Positions 63,883 to 64,000 of a DNA stretch of 64,000 bases are shown piece by piece (position 1 is the stretch's first letter; each line of letters starts with the position of its first letter). The notes below the pieces were generated by a model. It ran no database searches, was not told the origin of the DNA, and saw only the letters and a program-made list of their open reading frames with translations. The position numbers and the translations under genes are program-made. Source of the stretch: Pelomonas sp963422775 (GTDB lineage: Bacteria > Pseudomonadota > Gammaproteobacteria > Burkholderiales > Burkholderiaceae_C). The DNA lies in the NCBI GenBank assembly GCA_963422775.4, contig CAUJSJ030000052.1, positions 1 through 64,000 of the forward strand. Direction: 5' to 3'.

Positions 63883-64000
63883 ATGGACGACCTCGCCCCG
63901 CCCGCCCCGCCGCTCGACCTCAGCCAGCCCTTTCGCCTCGGCGACTGGCGGGTGGATCCGACGGCGTTGACCCTCAGCCAGGGCGGCGACACCCAGCGCC
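63883..64000 (+). CDS. Winged-helix transcriptional regulator (CadC/ToxR type), N-terminus only
   Basis: The first 39 codons before the window ends. After a Pro-rich start (MDDLAPPAPPLDLSQP) comes FRLGDWRVDPTALTLSQGGDTQR. This is the first strands of a Trans_reg_C winged helix as seen in CadC-like or TolB-fused regulators. The rest, including any membrane segment, lies outside the window. Confidence 0.7.
   Translation, partial: MDDLAPPAPPLDLSQPFRLGDWRVDPTALTLSQGGDTQR

Overview
The window is chromosomal DNA of very high GC content, densely packed on both strands with many 4-base start/stop overlaps. It looks like a Gram-negative betaproteobacterium of the order Burkholderiales, in the Rubrivivax/Roseateles/Leptothrix neighbourhood. 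Support comes from PEP-CTERM proteins, a CAAX-protease-related exosortase-associated protein, a TonB-dependent receptor, OxyR next to KatG, panB-panC, YafY/WYL and DUF2145 genes. This placement is inferred from gene content. I see no rRNA or tRNA gene, no CRISPR array, no prophage and no intact insertion sequence.

Layout. 1-4.7 kb: 3' part of a PAS hybrid histidine kinase, a DUF488 protein, a WYL regulator, a VOC protein, a GDT1-family cation exporter and a DUF805 protein. 4.7-9.4 kb: divergent glpK/glpD, an outer-membrane-type protein and an EamA transporter. 9.4-14.3 kb: a secreted three-CBM GH87-type alpha-1,3-glucanase, a long palindromic element, a metallophosphoesterase, tandem REP-like hairpins and a YecA/SEC-C protein. 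14.4-20 kb: TonB receptor, MFS transporter and trehalase, behind two LacI-type operators. 20-22.2 kb: a CAAX-protease-related protein, a PEP-CTERM variant protein and an HTH regulator. 22.4-28.4 kb: a YiaAB protein followed by a tightly coupled set (secreted protein, DUF2145, LplT-PlsC fusion, small membrane protein, Lgt-like protein, multi-cluster radical SAM enzyme).

28.4-36.3 kb: tgt and queA (queA carries an in-frame repeat insertion), two orphan solute-binding proteins, YigZ, a DksA-type zinc protein, a His-rich protein, an ECF sigma/anti-sigma pair and a lipoprotein. 36.3-46 kb: recG, then two large PEP-CTERM beta-repeat proteins with almost identical C-terminal ends and a cysteine-rich secreted protein; both transcription units start with the same ECF-type promoter-like element. 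46.2-51.8 kb: an OmpR/EnvZ-type pair, then an ECF sigma factor overlapping a membrane Ser/Thr kinase. 51.8-57.4 kb: a small lipoprotein, an operon of alpha/beta hydrolase, LytS-type kinase, LytTR regulator and phosphofructokinase, and two divergent lipoprotein prolyl isomerases. 57.4-64 kb: panB-panC, oxyR, a ParA-like ATPase, katG with an OxyR-type site, a 34-codon ORF, a DoxX-like protein and the start of a winged-helix regulator.

The most interesting item is the 23.3-28.4 kb operon. It joins a phospholipid flippase/acyltransferase fusion, an Lgt-like protein and a radical SAM enzyme whose cysteine layout recalls the archaeal MJ0619/tetraether synthase family. That suggests an uncharacterised bacterial lipid-modification pathway. 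Other leads are the in-frame palindromic insertion in QueA, the shared ECF-like promoter of the PEP-CTERM locus and the roughly 170-bp palindrome at 12.5 kb.
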